A DNA stretch of 64,000 nt from Anaerolineales bacterium (GTDB lineage: Bacteria > Chloroflexota > Anaerolineae > Anaerolineales > Anaerolineaceae), in contig JAGVAB010000029.1 in NCBI GenBank assembly GCA_020060485.1, positions 1-64,000 of the forward strand. Direction: 5' to 3'. Below the pieces are notes generated by a model. That model worked only from the letters and a program-made list of their open reading frames with translations, was not told where the DNA came from and made no database searches. This document shows, piece by piece, positions 8,315-16,365 of the stretch. The translations under genes were made by a program, and so were the position numbers. Each line of letters starts with the position of its first letter. Position 1 is the stretch's first letter.

Positions 8315-9460
8315 TCAGGTTGGATCGAAGAGGTCTTTAGGGGCGGGGGTGGGCGGCAGGTCCAGGCCAAAGCCGCGTCTGCCGCGAAAAGTGAAGTAGG
8401 TGATGGCGCCGGGGTGGATGGTGACCTGGGTGGTGAACCAGGTTTGTTGTTCGAATTCGAGGCTCAATTCATAATTTCCGGCGGGCAAATCGGAAAGCAC
8501 CAGGTTTTCCTGGTAATAATCATCACTGGTGACGCGCTGGGTGTCTGTGTAGGTGTGAGCTTTCCAGCGCTGGTTGGTTTCCAGATTGCGGATGTAGAGG
8601 GATTGGCCGGTGAGAAGGGAGCCGTTGGTATTCATAATGCGCCCGGTGAGCACGCCCCAGCCTTGAGGCGGAACGAGCCACAATTCCGGGTTGCGGCTGG
8701 CAAAAAAATCGTTGGTTTCGATGCGTACTTCGAAATGCAGGTGGGGGCCGGTGGTGAAGCCTGTATCGCCGATGATGCCGAGCGGGTCGCCGGTATTGAC
8801 GCGCTGGCCGGGGACGACATCCACCCGATCCATATGCGCATAGACGGTATAGAGGCGGCGGCCCTGGTAGCCGAAATCATGGCGGATGGCTACGGCAATC
8901 CCATAAGGGTCTTCAGAGGGAGCTAACTGGCGGTTGAAAAGGTCCCAGCCGGCCCACATGACTACTCCCGGCCCGGCGGCCAGAATGGGGGTGTTGCGCG
9001 GGGCGGGGATGTCAATACCGGTATGGATGACATCGGCCAGGCCGGGGAAGGTGGCGCCATAGCGATAATCGTCCAGCGGCCAGTTGACTGAGTCGACCGC
9101 TATGGGGCGCGAAAAGAAGAAATGATCGAAGGGAGCCAATGCCCAGGGAGGGTCGTAAAGCGGGGGCCGCCAGAGCGAGACTGGTTCGGGCTGGGGGGTG
9201 GGAAAACTAAAGCGCATGGGGGCTTCTTCCGGCGGCAGATTGTCGAGGAGGAGGGAAGCGGGGGTTGGGGCTATTACCGGCGAAAAAGCTTCCAGGGTGG
9301 CCTGGGCGGCCAGGGTCTCAACGATGACCGCGATGCGCGTTTCCTGAGGCGGCTGGCTGAGCGGCTCGGGTGGTTTGATGGCTTGCGGAGCGGGGCGGCA
9401 CGCAGTCAGGCCAGTGAGCATGGCGAGTATGAAAAGCAAGAACAGGCGGGTGGGTTTCAT
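8315..9460 (-). CDS. M23 (LytM-type) peptidase lipoprotein
   Basis: 381 aa. A signal peptide ends in LTAC (lipobox, C21), followed by a Pro-rich linker and an M23 metallopeptidase domain: HTGID (H146, D150), YAHMD (H209) and PHLHFE (H240, H242), i.e. the expected zinc ligands and catalytic His. A roughly 120-residue C-terminal beta-rich domain follows. M23 enzymes cleave peptidoglycan cross-bridges, although Chloroflexota walls vary and some members are regulators. The start overlaps the stop of the propeller gene by 4 nt (ATGA), so the two are translationally coupled. Confidence 0.88.
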   Translation of the reverse strand: MKPTRLFLLFILAMLTGLTACRPAPQAIKPPEPLSQPPQETRIAVIVETLAAQATLEAFSPVIAPTPASLLLDNLPPEEAPMRFSFPTPQPEPVSLWRPPLYDPPWALAPFDHFFFSRPIAVDSVNWPLDDYRYGATFPGLADVIHTGIDIPAPRNTPILAAGPGVVMWAGWDLFNRQLAPSEDPYGIAVAIRHDFGYQGRRLYTVYAHMDRVDVVPGQRVNTGDPLGIIGDTGFTTGPHLHFEVRIETNDFFASRNPELWLVPPQGWGVLTGRIMNTNGSLLTGQSLYIRNLETNQRWKAHTYTDTQRVTSDDYYQENLVLSDLPAGNYELSLEFEQQTWFTTQVTIHPGAITYFTFRGRRGFGLDLPPTPAPKDLFDPT

Positions 9461-11385
9461 GGCCGGGCGGTCCAGGTGGGTCTCGGCTGCGGGGTGGGAC
9501 TGGGAGCGGCGGTGGGGGTGGCGGTGTTGAGCGACCAGCGGGGATCGTCCGGGGTAGGCGTGGGCATGGGCGTGAGGGAAGGAATGGAGGTGGGGGTGAG
9601 GAGAGCCTCGGGGGGGAAGATGTCATTCATGGCCGAAGCCCAATCATGGCCGGCGGTTAAAACGAACTGGTTGAAGCGGGCGGCGGTGATGAAGGTGCGC
9701 CAGTTGATCTGGGCAGGCAGACGTTCCCAGTTGTAGCGTGCGGCCAGGTCGGTGAAGTCCACCCAATAACCGATGGGCACGGGGCCGGGCTGGCCGCCTT
9801 GTTCATAGGTGGCAGGATCGTCATTGTAGCGGGCATTGATGTTCCAGACAGGGCTGGTCATGGGCAGACCTTGTGATCCATCCTGATAACGGGCTTTAAG
9901 AAAAACCCGCCAGTAGGTCTGGCCGTTGATCTGCTCTTTGACCAGCATCACCCAGCCGGCATTGAGGGGCACGGGATTGAAAGCAAATGCCCGGCCAGTG
10001 AAGAGCCAGTTTTGCTGGGCGGCCAGGGTGGGCGGCTCGGAAAGCGGCAGATAGGCGTTTTCCAGGCTGGAGAGAAAATCCCAACCAGACTGGATGGCGG
10101 TGAATTTGCGGAGTTCATCGAATGATTCATCCACCAGGTCAACGAGGTAAGGGTTGGGGGCGGTGATGTCTTTGAGGGGCACCAGGCCGAAGCGGCCGGC
10201 GGCAGGCATGGGGTTTGCTTCCAGAACGGGAGACCAGAGGACTGGGGCAGGCTCAATTGCATTTGCCGGCAAAGGCATGCTCAAAAATGCCTCGGCAAAC
10301 TGCCCGCCAGCCCAATCCAGGCCGTGCAGGCTGCCTGGCAGTTTTTCAACAGGGAAGGCCAGTGTGCGCTGACGCAAATTATAGCCGCTCAGGGCGGTGT
10401 CGTTGGGGGAAAGGATGCCAGCTGCCAGCGTATCGCCAATGGGACTCCAGACCGGCCAGAAACCAGGGCCGAGGTTGCGCGGCGGGTTTTCAGGCTGGCC
10501 TGAATCCCACAGGTACAGGTCGTGGCCGCCATCAGCGGCGGCACCCCATACCAGATAGCGACCATCGGGCGACCATTCGGGGTGGTTTTCCTGGTGGCTG
10601 CTGTTGGCGCTGATGTTGGTAAAGCGGCCGTGGCTTTCATCCAGGTCAATCAGCCAGACCTCGGGTTCGCCGCTGCGCTGGGAGATGAAGGCAATCTGGC
10701 GGCCGCGCGGTGACCAGGCAGGAGCATAATCGGCGGCCGGGTGATCTGTCAGGCGGATGGGCGGGCTGTCAAGGTCATCAACGGACAGGATCATGATCTC
10801 CAGATTGTTGTTCAGGTAGGTTTCATAAGCCAGCCATTTGCCGTCCGGAGACCAACTGGGAGAGCCTTCGTATGCGTAGGAATCAGTGAGAGGCTGGACG
10901 CTGCCATTTGCGAGATGAAGAAGGTAAAGATTCCAGTATCCATTGCGGCGGGAGCTGAAAGCGATGCGGGAGCCATCCGGACTGACGGCGGGGGAGATGT
11001 CGTCGTAAGGATCATTGGTGAGACGGGTCAGGGGCAGGTATTGGGGATGGAAGGCAAAGAGATGGTTGTAATAGCCATCGGCCAGTGAGAGAACAAGCAG
11101 ACCGCTGTGGCTGAGCGATTCCTGCAGCGGAGTCCCGGGGGGCAGGGTGGGCAGAGGCGTGACTTCAAGTTCAAGCTGCGGCAGCGCCAGGGGGGCAACC
11201 GTGTTGATGTCAACGGCGGTTGCACTGGGCTCGGGGGGTGGGGGTGAGGCCGGCAGGTCGGCCGGCTTGCCAAAAAACCAGAAAGCCACCAGGCCCACGA
11301 GGATCAGGTTGAGGGCAACCACGATCAGGGTGAGGGACAATCGTCCATCTTTGGGAGGGCGGGGCAATCTGAGTTTGATTTTCAT
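9457..11385 (-). CDS. membrane-anchored TolB-like beta-propeller protein
   Basis: 642 aa from the ATG at 11385; a start 32 codons earlier would overlap the upstream gene and lacks an RBS. One N-terminal membrane helix (about 17-39) is followed by at least four PD40/TolB-type repeats with the SPDG and SWSPDGKWLAY signatures (about 110-330). Next comes a domain without recognisable motifs (about 390-590), and then a low-complexity Pro/Thr tail of about 45 residues. The propeller probably binds a protein or glycan at the outer face. It is flanked on both sides by M23 lipoproteins and coupled to the second by a 4-nt overlap, suggesting one envelope assembly. Confidence 0.82.
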   Translation of the reverse strand: MKIKLRLPRPPKDGRLSLTLIVVALNLILVGLVAFWFFGKPADLPASPPPPEPSATAVDINTVAPLALPQLELEVTPLPTLPPGTPLQESLSHSGLLVLSLADGYYNHLFAFHPQYLPLTRLTNDPYDDISPAVSPDGSRIAFSSRRNGYWNLYLLHLANGSVQPLTDSYAYEGSPSWSPDGKWLAYETYLNNNLEIMILSVDDLDSPPIRLTDHPAADYAPAWSPRGRQIAFISQRSGEPEVWLIDLDESHGRFTNISANSSHQENHPEWSPDGRYLVWGAAADGGHDLYLWDSGQPENPPRNLGPGFWPVWSPIGDTLAAGILSPNDTALSGYNLRQRTLAFPVEKLPGSLHGLDWAGGQFAEAFLSMPLPANAIEPAPVLWSPVLEANPMPAAGRFGLVPLKDITAPNPYLVDLVDESFDELRKFTAIQSGWDFLSSLENAYLPLSEPPTLAAQQNWLFTGRAFAFNPVPLNAGWVMLVKEQINGQTYWRVFLKARYQDGSQGLPMTSPVWNINARYNDDPATYEQGGQPGPVPIGYWVDFTDLAARYNWERLPAQINWRTFITAARFNQFVLTAGHDWASAMNDIFPPEALLTPTSIPSLTPMPTPTPDDPRWSLNTATPTAAPSPTPQPRPTWTARP

Positions 11386-11417
11386 GGGCGGGTTTCCAGT
11401 TTGATTATACCGCCGGT

Positions 11418-12272
11418 TCAGGGCGTCAGGACGAGGTGGGGATTGACCAACTGAAACCAGCCACTGATGCGCCAGGTGCAATAATTGAAGCGTTCTTCTT
11501 CGCTGGTGGAGGTGTCGTAATGACCGAGGCTGGCAAACTGGGCGCCAGCCGGGCCCAGGCGGACTTCAAAGTGAAGGTGGTCGTTGACGGACAAGCCAGT
11601 GGTGCCCACCACGCCGATGGTCTGGCCGCATTCAATGGTCTGGCCGGGCTGGACGGCGGGAGGCTGATCCATGTGCGCGTATAGAGAATAAATTGAAAGC
11701 GGGCTGGTTCCCCAGGCGGCCGGGACTTCTCCCTGCGGGCAGGTCAGAGCTGAGGGCGGGGCCTGCAAGGGGGCCGGTGGTGAGAGCTGCCAGGCAGACT
11801 GCCATTCGGGTGGAATCTTCTCCAGGGGAGTCTCGATGATGACCGCATAACCATAGGGATAAATGTCGCGGTTAATGGTGACAACAGTGCCTTCAAGAAC
11901 TGCATGGATGGGCAGACCCTTCATCTGATACAGCCCGAGGGCAGGCCAGCTCCAGAAGGCCAGGTCAACGCCGTGATGGCCGTCATCCATGCCCGGCTGG
12001 GGTGCTTTATAAGGGTTATCCACCACCACCAAAGCCGGCATATCAGCCAGGGTGAAGCCTTCCAGCGGCGAGCAGATTTGGGAAAGATAGGGCCAGGGCG
12101 TGGGGCTGGGGTCTGGGGTGGGCGTGGCGGAAGGCTGGGGGGTGGCAGTGGCCTGCGGCGGGGAGGACGTGGTGGACGGCAACACCGGGACGGGTGTCTG
12201 GCTGGCAGGCTGCGGAGCGCAGGCTGCCAGGAAAAGGATAATCAGAATGATGAGCCACCCGATATGTTTCAA
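11418..12272 (-). CDS. M23 peptidase lipoprotein
   Basis: 284 aa. The start is TTG at 12272, with GAGG about 6 nt upstream. Lipobox LAAC (C18), Pro/Thr-rich linker (20-60), then an M23 domain with HHGVD (H99/D103), YAHMD (H200) and DHLHFEVR (H232, H234). It is the first gene of a minus-strand run that continues to the propeller and the second M23 protein, and perhaps to the hybrid kinase. Its sequence is clearly diverged from the second M23 protein, so the pair are not a recent duplication. Confidence 0.87.
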   Translation of the reverse strand: MKHIGWLIILIILFLAACAPQPASQTPVPVLPSTTSSPPQATATPQPSATPTPDPSPTPWPYLSQICSPLEGFTLADMPALVVVDNPYKAPQPGMDDGHHGVDLAFWSWPALGLYQMKGLPIHAVLEGTVVTINRDIYPYGYAVIIETPLEKIPPEWQSAWQLSPPAPLQAPPSALTCPQGEVPAAWGTSPLSIYSLYAHMDQPPAVQPGQTIECGQTIGVVGTTGLSVNDHLHFEVRLGPAGAQFASLGHYDTSTSEEERFNYCTWRISGWFQLVNPHLVLTP

Positions 12273-12315
12273 AAGATCCTCGTTGGTTAAGATCTAAAGC
12301 TGGTCAGTTTTTGCC

Positions 12316-12321
12316 ATTATA
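12316..12321 (-). promoter_or_regulatory. possible -10 box for the M23/propeller operon
   Basis: A perfect TATAAT on the minus strand, 44 nt before the TTG start. The -35 region is poor (best TGAATG at 17 nt), so this is tentative. Confidence 0.35.
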
Positions 12322-12383
12322 CCTTATCCGCCGGGGAGCATTCAGCCTGATACCTGGCTGAGCAGTGTCCTTTGCATTTGAGA

Positions 12384-12420
12384 GAATTCCCCCATTGACA
12401 CGGTATCGATGGGGGAATTC
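12384..12420. terminator. 12-bp perfect hairpin, probable terminator
   Basis: GAATTCCCCCAT (12384-12395) and ATGGGGGAATTC (12409-12420) form a 12-bp stem with a 13-nt loop. It lies about 155 nt beyond the stop of the DUF1015 gene (minus strand). The right side runs into ATTTGTTATTTG; the minus side has no clear U-tract. Confidence 0.5.
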
Positions 12421-12541
12421 ATTTGTTATTTGTTATCAACACTTGGCGATCTGGCTACATGATAGTAATATCTCAGCGCATTTCAAGAACAAATTGATTT
12501 TTCATCGCGAAGCCCGGGTGCTTTTTTCGCCCCGTCTCCAG

Positions 12542-12558
12542 TGACACTTAAAGTGTCA
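12542..12558. repeat. 17-nt palindrome TGACACTTAAAGTGTCA
   Basis: Perfect dyad of TGACACTT and AAGTGTCA around a central A, 18 nt after the DUF1015 stop. The half-site size suits a dimeric regulator, but its place behind a gene favours a scattered repeat. No second copy was noticed in the window. Confidence 0.5.
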
Positions 12559-12575
12559 GGCAGCCAGATTGGCGA

Positions 12576-13895
12576 TCAGATGATCTTGCGGCATTCCATG
12601 TAGAAGCGCTTTTCACGCGCTTCGCCCATCGAGAATGTCTTGCGGGGCAAGGCACCATCCAGGATGACAGTCTTGAAGAGGTCGCTCTTGGGCATCGCTG
12701 GCAGGTAAAAACCAGCGTTGCCGGGCTGGCTGCCCAGGCGGGTGACCACATCCTCGCCATGCACGTAATCGATGCTTGCGGCATTACCGGCTTTCAGCCA
12801 GTCATCCAGGAAGGCTTGCAGGGTGCCAACGGGCAGATTGAATTCCGGCTGGCGGATGTAGGCCACCTGGAAACTTTGTGGCGTGATCAGGCCGATGGCT
12901 TGCTCAGCTGGGTTGGCCTGACGATCGACGATGGATATCATTTCCTGGCTATCCTGACAGATTTGCAGGCGCAGGCTGCTGCCAAAGGTTTTCTGCAGAT
13001 CGGAAGCAAGGTCGGATTTAAGATCAAACACAACGCGGTGGATGGGCTCAAACTCGAGGCCTTCATCATGCACATTCTCGATCTCCACCAGGGCGTAGCG
13101 GGCGGGGTGATCCATGCCCACCTGGTCTTTAATCTTTTCCCAGATGGCCTTGGCGGTAGCCAGAGAATGGTTGCCGTCACCCATGGCGAAGAGGAGGACA
13201 CCATGATCAACGCCCACACCATACTTCTGGTGGAAGATGTGCGGGTCGGCCAGTTTTTCGAGGGCGGAGACCACATTTTTCTCCAATTGCGGGTGATCAA
13301 TGTAGTAGCCTTCCAGGTGACCGCTGCCTAACATCAGGTCAAAGTCATAGCACTTTTCCAACAGGTCAACTTTGGCAATGAGCGGCTCGATGACGGTACG
13401 CTGCGGGTCGTCAATAAGCACCAGGATGTGGGGCAATTCCAGCACTGCGCCTTCGCGGATCTTGATGCGCGGCGGCAGGCGTTCGATGATAGTGCCCTCG
13501 GTAGCACGGATCAGGCTTTGCGAGCCTTTGTTGAAGTCATAACGTTCCAGGTCAAGAGCCAGCATGAGTCCGTGGCGGGTCTTGCCCAGAGCAGTGCGGC
13601 GCACAAGGATGAGTCCCTGACGGGATTCAAACAGGCCGGCTTGCAGGTACTGGTGCATGGCTTGCTGGGTTTCAAGGGCGCGATTCTGGCTTTCCGGCTT
13701 GTCCAGGTAGACTTCGGGCAGGATCAGATTCAGGGTGGAGGGGGAAGCGCCCACGATTTCGGCTGCCTGCTGCCAGTATTCCGGCTCTGAGGTGAACTGA
13801 TCACAGGCAATGACAGCCCATTTGTGGTGCTCAATGCTGGATTTGGGGAGCAGGATGTCTGCAATTTGTACACCGATGGAAGGAATGTTTTTCAT
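12576..13895 (-). CDS. DUF1015 family protein
   Basis: 439 aa from the ATG at 13895, which has AAAGGA 6-7 nt upstream; the frame is open 17 codons further but without an RBS. Family hallmarks are the N-terminal ILLPKSSIEHHKWAVIACDQF region, the ADGNHS-like GDGNHSLATAKAIWE motif in the middle, and a C-terminal TRLGSQPGNAGFYLPAMP segment. It is a soluble cytoplasmic protein. DUF1015 members are widespread in anaerobes and have no established reaction; some genomes place them near serine or amino-acid metabolism genes. Here it stands alone, divergent from ffh, behind a 220-nt leader with two terminator-like hairpins. Confidence 0.85.
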   Translation of the reverse strand: MKNIPSIGVQIADILLPKSSIEHHKWAVIACDQFTSEPEYWQQAAEIVGASPSTLNLILPEVYLDKPESQNRALETQQAMHQYLQAGLFESRQGLILVRRTALGKTRHGLMLALDLERYDFNKGSQSLIRATEGTIIERLPPRIKIREGAVLELPHILVLIDDPQRTVIEPLIAKVDLLEKCYDFDLMLGSGHLEGYYIDHPQLEKNVVSALEKLADPHIFHQKYGVGVDHGVLLFAMGDGNHSLATAKAIWEKIKDQVGMDHPARYALVEIENVHDEGLEFEPIHRVVFDLKSDLASDLQKTFGSSLRLQICQDSQEMISIVDRQANPAEQAIGLITPQSFQVAYIRQPEFNLPVGTLQAFLDDWLKAGNAASIDYVHGEDVVTRLGSQPGNAGFYLPAMPKSDLFKTVILDGALPRKTFSMGEAREKRFYMECRKII

Positions 13896-13934
13896 TTTTG
13901 AATCCTTTAGGTATATCGTTTTGTTTGAGTCGAT

Positions 13935-13968
13935 AAAAACCTCCATGCAATTGAAGCGCAGGGAGGTT
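13935..13968 (-). promoter_or_regulatory. leader hairpin 2 of the DUF1015 gene, terminator-like
   Basis: Read on the minus strand, AACCTCC and GGAGGTT form a 7-bp stem (13962-13968 with 13938-13944) whose 17-nt loop can pair further (TGC/GCA), followed by TTTTT. It ends about 40 nt before the start codon. A terminator placed inside a leader is typical of attenuation. Confidence 0.45.
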
Positions 13969-14049
13969 GGAGATATGAATCATGGGTATTGACGATGCTT
14001 GATGATAGAAAAAACTGGCGGCAAAGTTTGTCCGACATTTTGACCCCTT

Positions 14050-14073
14050 AAAAAATCCTGCCAAGCGGCAAGG
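14050..14073 (-). promoter_or_regulatory. leader hairpin 1 of the DUF1015 gene, terminator-like
   Basis: On the minus strand CCTTGCC-GCTT-GGCAGG folds with one bulged T and is followed directly by TTTTTT (14055-14050). It lies between the TATAAT at 14123-14128 and the coding start at 13895. Confidence 0.45.
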
Positions 14074-14122
14074 TTCTCAAGGAATTCAGATTTGTGGAAC
14101 TGTACAGGTCATTCACCCAACC

Positions 14123-14128
14123 ATTATA
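14123..14128 (-). promoter_or_regulatory. possible -10 box upstream of the DUF1015 leader
   Basis: Perfect TATAAT on the minus strand within GGGTATAATGG. The -35 region is weak. A start near 14116 would give a leader of about 220 nt containing both hairpins. Confidence 0.35.
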
Positions 14129-14180
14129 CCCGATTTGGGTCTGAGCGGCAGGAAAAATGGAAGAAACGGTCGGCTGTCCC

Positions 14181-14209
14181 TTGACCATTTGTGCAGTTCA
14201 AGCTAAAAT
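14181..14209 (+). promoter_or_regulatory. sigma70-type promoter of the ffh operon
   Basis: TTGACC (14181-14186), a 17-nt spacer and TAAAAT (14204-14209). Transcription would begin near 14216, giving a leader of about 65 nt before the GTG of ffh. Confidence 0.65.
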
Positions 14210-14280
14210 CACGTGCGCAATGACCCTTGTGGAAGGGTATTGTATTGTTGTTATTTAATGAATGAAAAGAGATCATATTC

Positions 14281-15603
14281 GTGTTTGAATCACTTAGCAA
14301 TCGATTGAATGACGTTTTTCAAAATCTGCGCCGGCGGGGGAAGCTCTCGGAGGCGGATGTTGACGCGGCGATGCGCGAGGTACGACTGGCGCTTCTGGAA
14401 GCCGATGTTCATTACAGTGTGGTCAAGGACTTCGTCAAGCGGGTGCGGGAACGCGCCATTGGACACGAGGTCTCGCGGGCATTAAACCCGGCCCAGCAGG
14501 TGATCAAGATCGTCCATGAGGAACTCATCACCACCCTGGGAGAACCTTCACAACTGGATGTGAGCGGCCCCAAACCGCGGGTGATCCTGCTGGTTGGTTT
14601 GCAAGGCTCTGGCAAGACTACAGCGGCAGCCAAACTGGCCCGCTTGCTGCGGGCACAGGGAGAACGCATGCTGCTGGTGGCGGCAGATCCTTACCGGCCG
14701 GCGGCGATCAAGCAGTTACAGACCCTGGGTGAGCAGATCGGCGTGCCGGTCTACACCAAAGATGGAATGAGCCCCACGGACCTGGCGGCGAATGCCTTCC
14801 AACAGGCGAAAAAAGATGGCACCTCGGTGGTCATCGTGGATACAGCGGGCCGCTCGCAGCTGGCTCAGGACCTGATGATGGAATTACGTTCCATTCAAAA
14901 CAAGGTGCCCTCATCCGAGATCCTGCTGGTGATTGATGCGATGATCGGTCAGGAAGCATTGGGAATTGCCGAAGGTTTCCGGGATGCGGTGCCATTGACC
15001 GGGTTGATTCTGACCAAGATGGATGGTGATTCCCGCGGCGGCGCGGCCATCTCCATTCGCAGCGTGACAGGCGTGCCAATCAAATTCCTGGGCACGGGTG
15101 AGCGCACGGATGCATTGGAGACCTATGACCCGGGACGTCTGGCGTCACGCATCCTGGGGATGGGGGATGTGATCGGTTTGATCGAAAAAGCTGAAGCAAA
15201 TTTTGATCAGGCGCAGGCTAAAGAGCAGACCGAACGGATGTTATCTGGTAATATTACGCTGGAAGACTTTGCGGACCAATTGCGCCAGGTGCGCAAGATG
15301 GGGCCAATACAACAGATTTTGGATATGCTGCCTGGCGGGATGGGAAAAGCCGCCCGGCAGGTGGACCCGCAGGATGCGGAACGGCAGTTTAAGATGACAG
15401 AAGCAATCATCAGTTCAATGACGATTACTGAACGCCGCAACCCGACTATCCTGAATGCCAGCCGCAGGCGCAGGATTGCCCTCGGCTCCGGCACACAGGT
15501 GCAGGATGTCAACCGGCTGTTGAAGCAGTTCCGGGACATGCAGCGCCTGATGAAGAATATCAAAAAAACGGGCGGACGCAATCTGTCCGGTTTCTTTGGC
15601 TGA
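14281..15603 (+). CDS. ffh: signal recognition particle GTPase Ffh
   Basis: 440 aa with a GTG start. N domain (1-85); G domain with GLQGSGKT (106-113), ADPYRPAA, DTAGRS and TKMDGDSRGG; Met-rich M domain (about 300-440) containing MLPGGMG and the SRP-RNA-binding Ser/Arg-rich helix NASRRRRIALGSGTQ. The length is normal for bacteria. Ffh binds 4.5S RNA and signal sequences and delivers ribosomes to FtsY at the membrane. First gene of a seven-gene operon, with its own promoter. Confidence 0.98.
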   Translation: MFESLSNRLNDVFQNLRRRGKLSEADVDAAMREVRLALLEADVHYSVVKDFVKRVRERAIGHEVSRALNPAQQVIKIVHEELITTLGEPSQLDVSGPKPRVILLVGLQGSGKTTAAAKLARLLRAQGERMLLVAADPYRPAAIKQLQTLGEQIGVPVYTKDGMSPTDLAANAFQQAKKDGTSVVIVDTAGRSQLAQDLMMELRSIQNKVPSSEILLVIDAMIGQEALGIAEGFRDAVPLTGLILTKMDGDSRGGAAISIRSVTGVPIKFLGTGERTDALETYDPGRLASRILGMGDVIGLIEKAEANFDQAQAKEQTERMLSGNITLEDFADQLRQVRKMGPIQQILDMLPGGMGKAARQVDPQDAERQFKMTEAIISSMTITERRNPTILNASRRRRIALGSGTQVQDVNRLLKQFRDMQRLMKNIKKTGGRNLSGFFG

Positions 15604-15718
15604 CCCGATCGTTCACACGGATTGGCAGGCGTTCCCTTCAACGCTGCCCTCGCCAAAATGTGGAACCCGGGTAAAATGGAACCTATTAGAATATTTAGAA
15701 AAACAGGAGTAAAACTCG

Positions 15719-16072
15719 ATGGTTCGTATTCGATTACGCCGTATTGGATCCCGCAGACAGGCAAGCTACCGTGTGGTTGCTGCGGACAAAGAAAGCCCCC
15801 GGGATGGAAAATTCCTGGAAATTCTGGGACATTACAATCCCCGCACTGATCCTTCCACGATTGTTCTTAAAGAAGATCGTGTGTATGACTGGATCAGCAA
15901 GGGTGCACAGCCGAGCGACTCGGTGGTAAAAGTTTTCAACAGTGTGGGCCTGATGGATCGTTTTGAACGTTTCAAAGCTGGCGAAGCGGTGGAAACACTT
16001 TTGGCCGAGGCTGAAAAAGTATACGCATCACGCAATATAAATCCCAAGACCCGCCGGGAAACACAGGCCTAA
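15719..16072 (+). CDS. rpsP: 30S ribosomal protein S16
   Basis: 117 aa, beginning MVRIRLRRIGSRRQASYRVV, the S16 signature, with GHYNPRTDPS in the middle. AGGAG lies about 9 nt before the ATG. The core ends near residue 80; the rest is an extended helical, charged C-terminus that makes it longer than typical S16. It sits after ffh and before khpA and rimM, as in many bacteria. Confidence 0.97.
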   Translation: MVRIRLRRIGSRRQASYRVVAADKESPRDGKFLEILGHYNPRTDPSTIVLKEDRVYDWISKGAQPSDSVVKVFNSVGLMDRFERFKAGEAVETLLAEAEKVYASRNINPKTRRETQA

Positions 16073-16128
16073 TTGCTGAAATCAGATCCTGTTTGCCAGG
16101 GATTCTGGCGGCGGGGAAAGGATGTGCC

Positions 16129-16365
16129 GTGAAAGAACTGGTTGAATATATAGCTTGTTCGCTGGTGGACAACCCGGCTGATGTGAATGTGCAGGAACGG
16201 CGTTCCGGGCATCGTGTGCATCTGGAATTACATGTCTCGAAGGATGACATGGGCCGAGTGATCGGCAAGGGAGGCCGGGTGGCCAACTCCACTCGCATAC
16301 TGCTGCGGGTAGCAGCAGCCCGCGAGGGGAAACAAGTTGATCTGGAGATTTCAGAGCCGCGATGA
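16129..16365 (+). CDS. khpA: KH-domain RNA-binding protein KhpA
   Basis: 78 aa. I choose the GTG at 16129 (MKELVEYIACSLVD), which fits the family N-terminus and has AAAGGA about 6 nt upstream; the frame is open further upstream from a TTG at 16093. One KH fold with the GxxG loop in DMGRVIGKGGRVANS. KhpA, often with KhpB, binds RNA and affects cell division and sRNA function. Its stop overlaps the first ATG of the rimM frame by 4 nt. Confidence 0.93.
   Translation: MKELVEYIACSLVDNPADVNVQERRSGHRVHLELHVSKDDMGRVIGKGGRVANSTRILLRVAAAREGKQVDLEISEPR

Larger units (their letters stand above)
12273..12575. other. intergenic region with two palindromes
   Basis: About 300 nt without a gene. It holds the TATAAT box for the M23 operon, the EcoRI-ended hairpin at 12384-12420 and the palindrome at 12542-12558. 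Nothing else is recognisable. Confidence 0.6.

Noticed and set aside
7204..8340. 378-codon open frame on the + strand
   Set aside because: It lies antisense to the hybrid kinase, whose domains are intact and motif-rich. The + frame has no RBS or recognisable motif; high-GC codon bias opens such frames.
11386..11481. Longer start for the TolB-like protein
   Set aside because: It would overlap the upstream M23 gene by 64 nt and add a non-hydrophobic stretch before the membrane helix.
12542..12558. Operator for a dimeric repressor
   Set aside because: It lies downstream of the DUF1015 stop and far from any promoter, so regulation of a nearby gene is unlikely.
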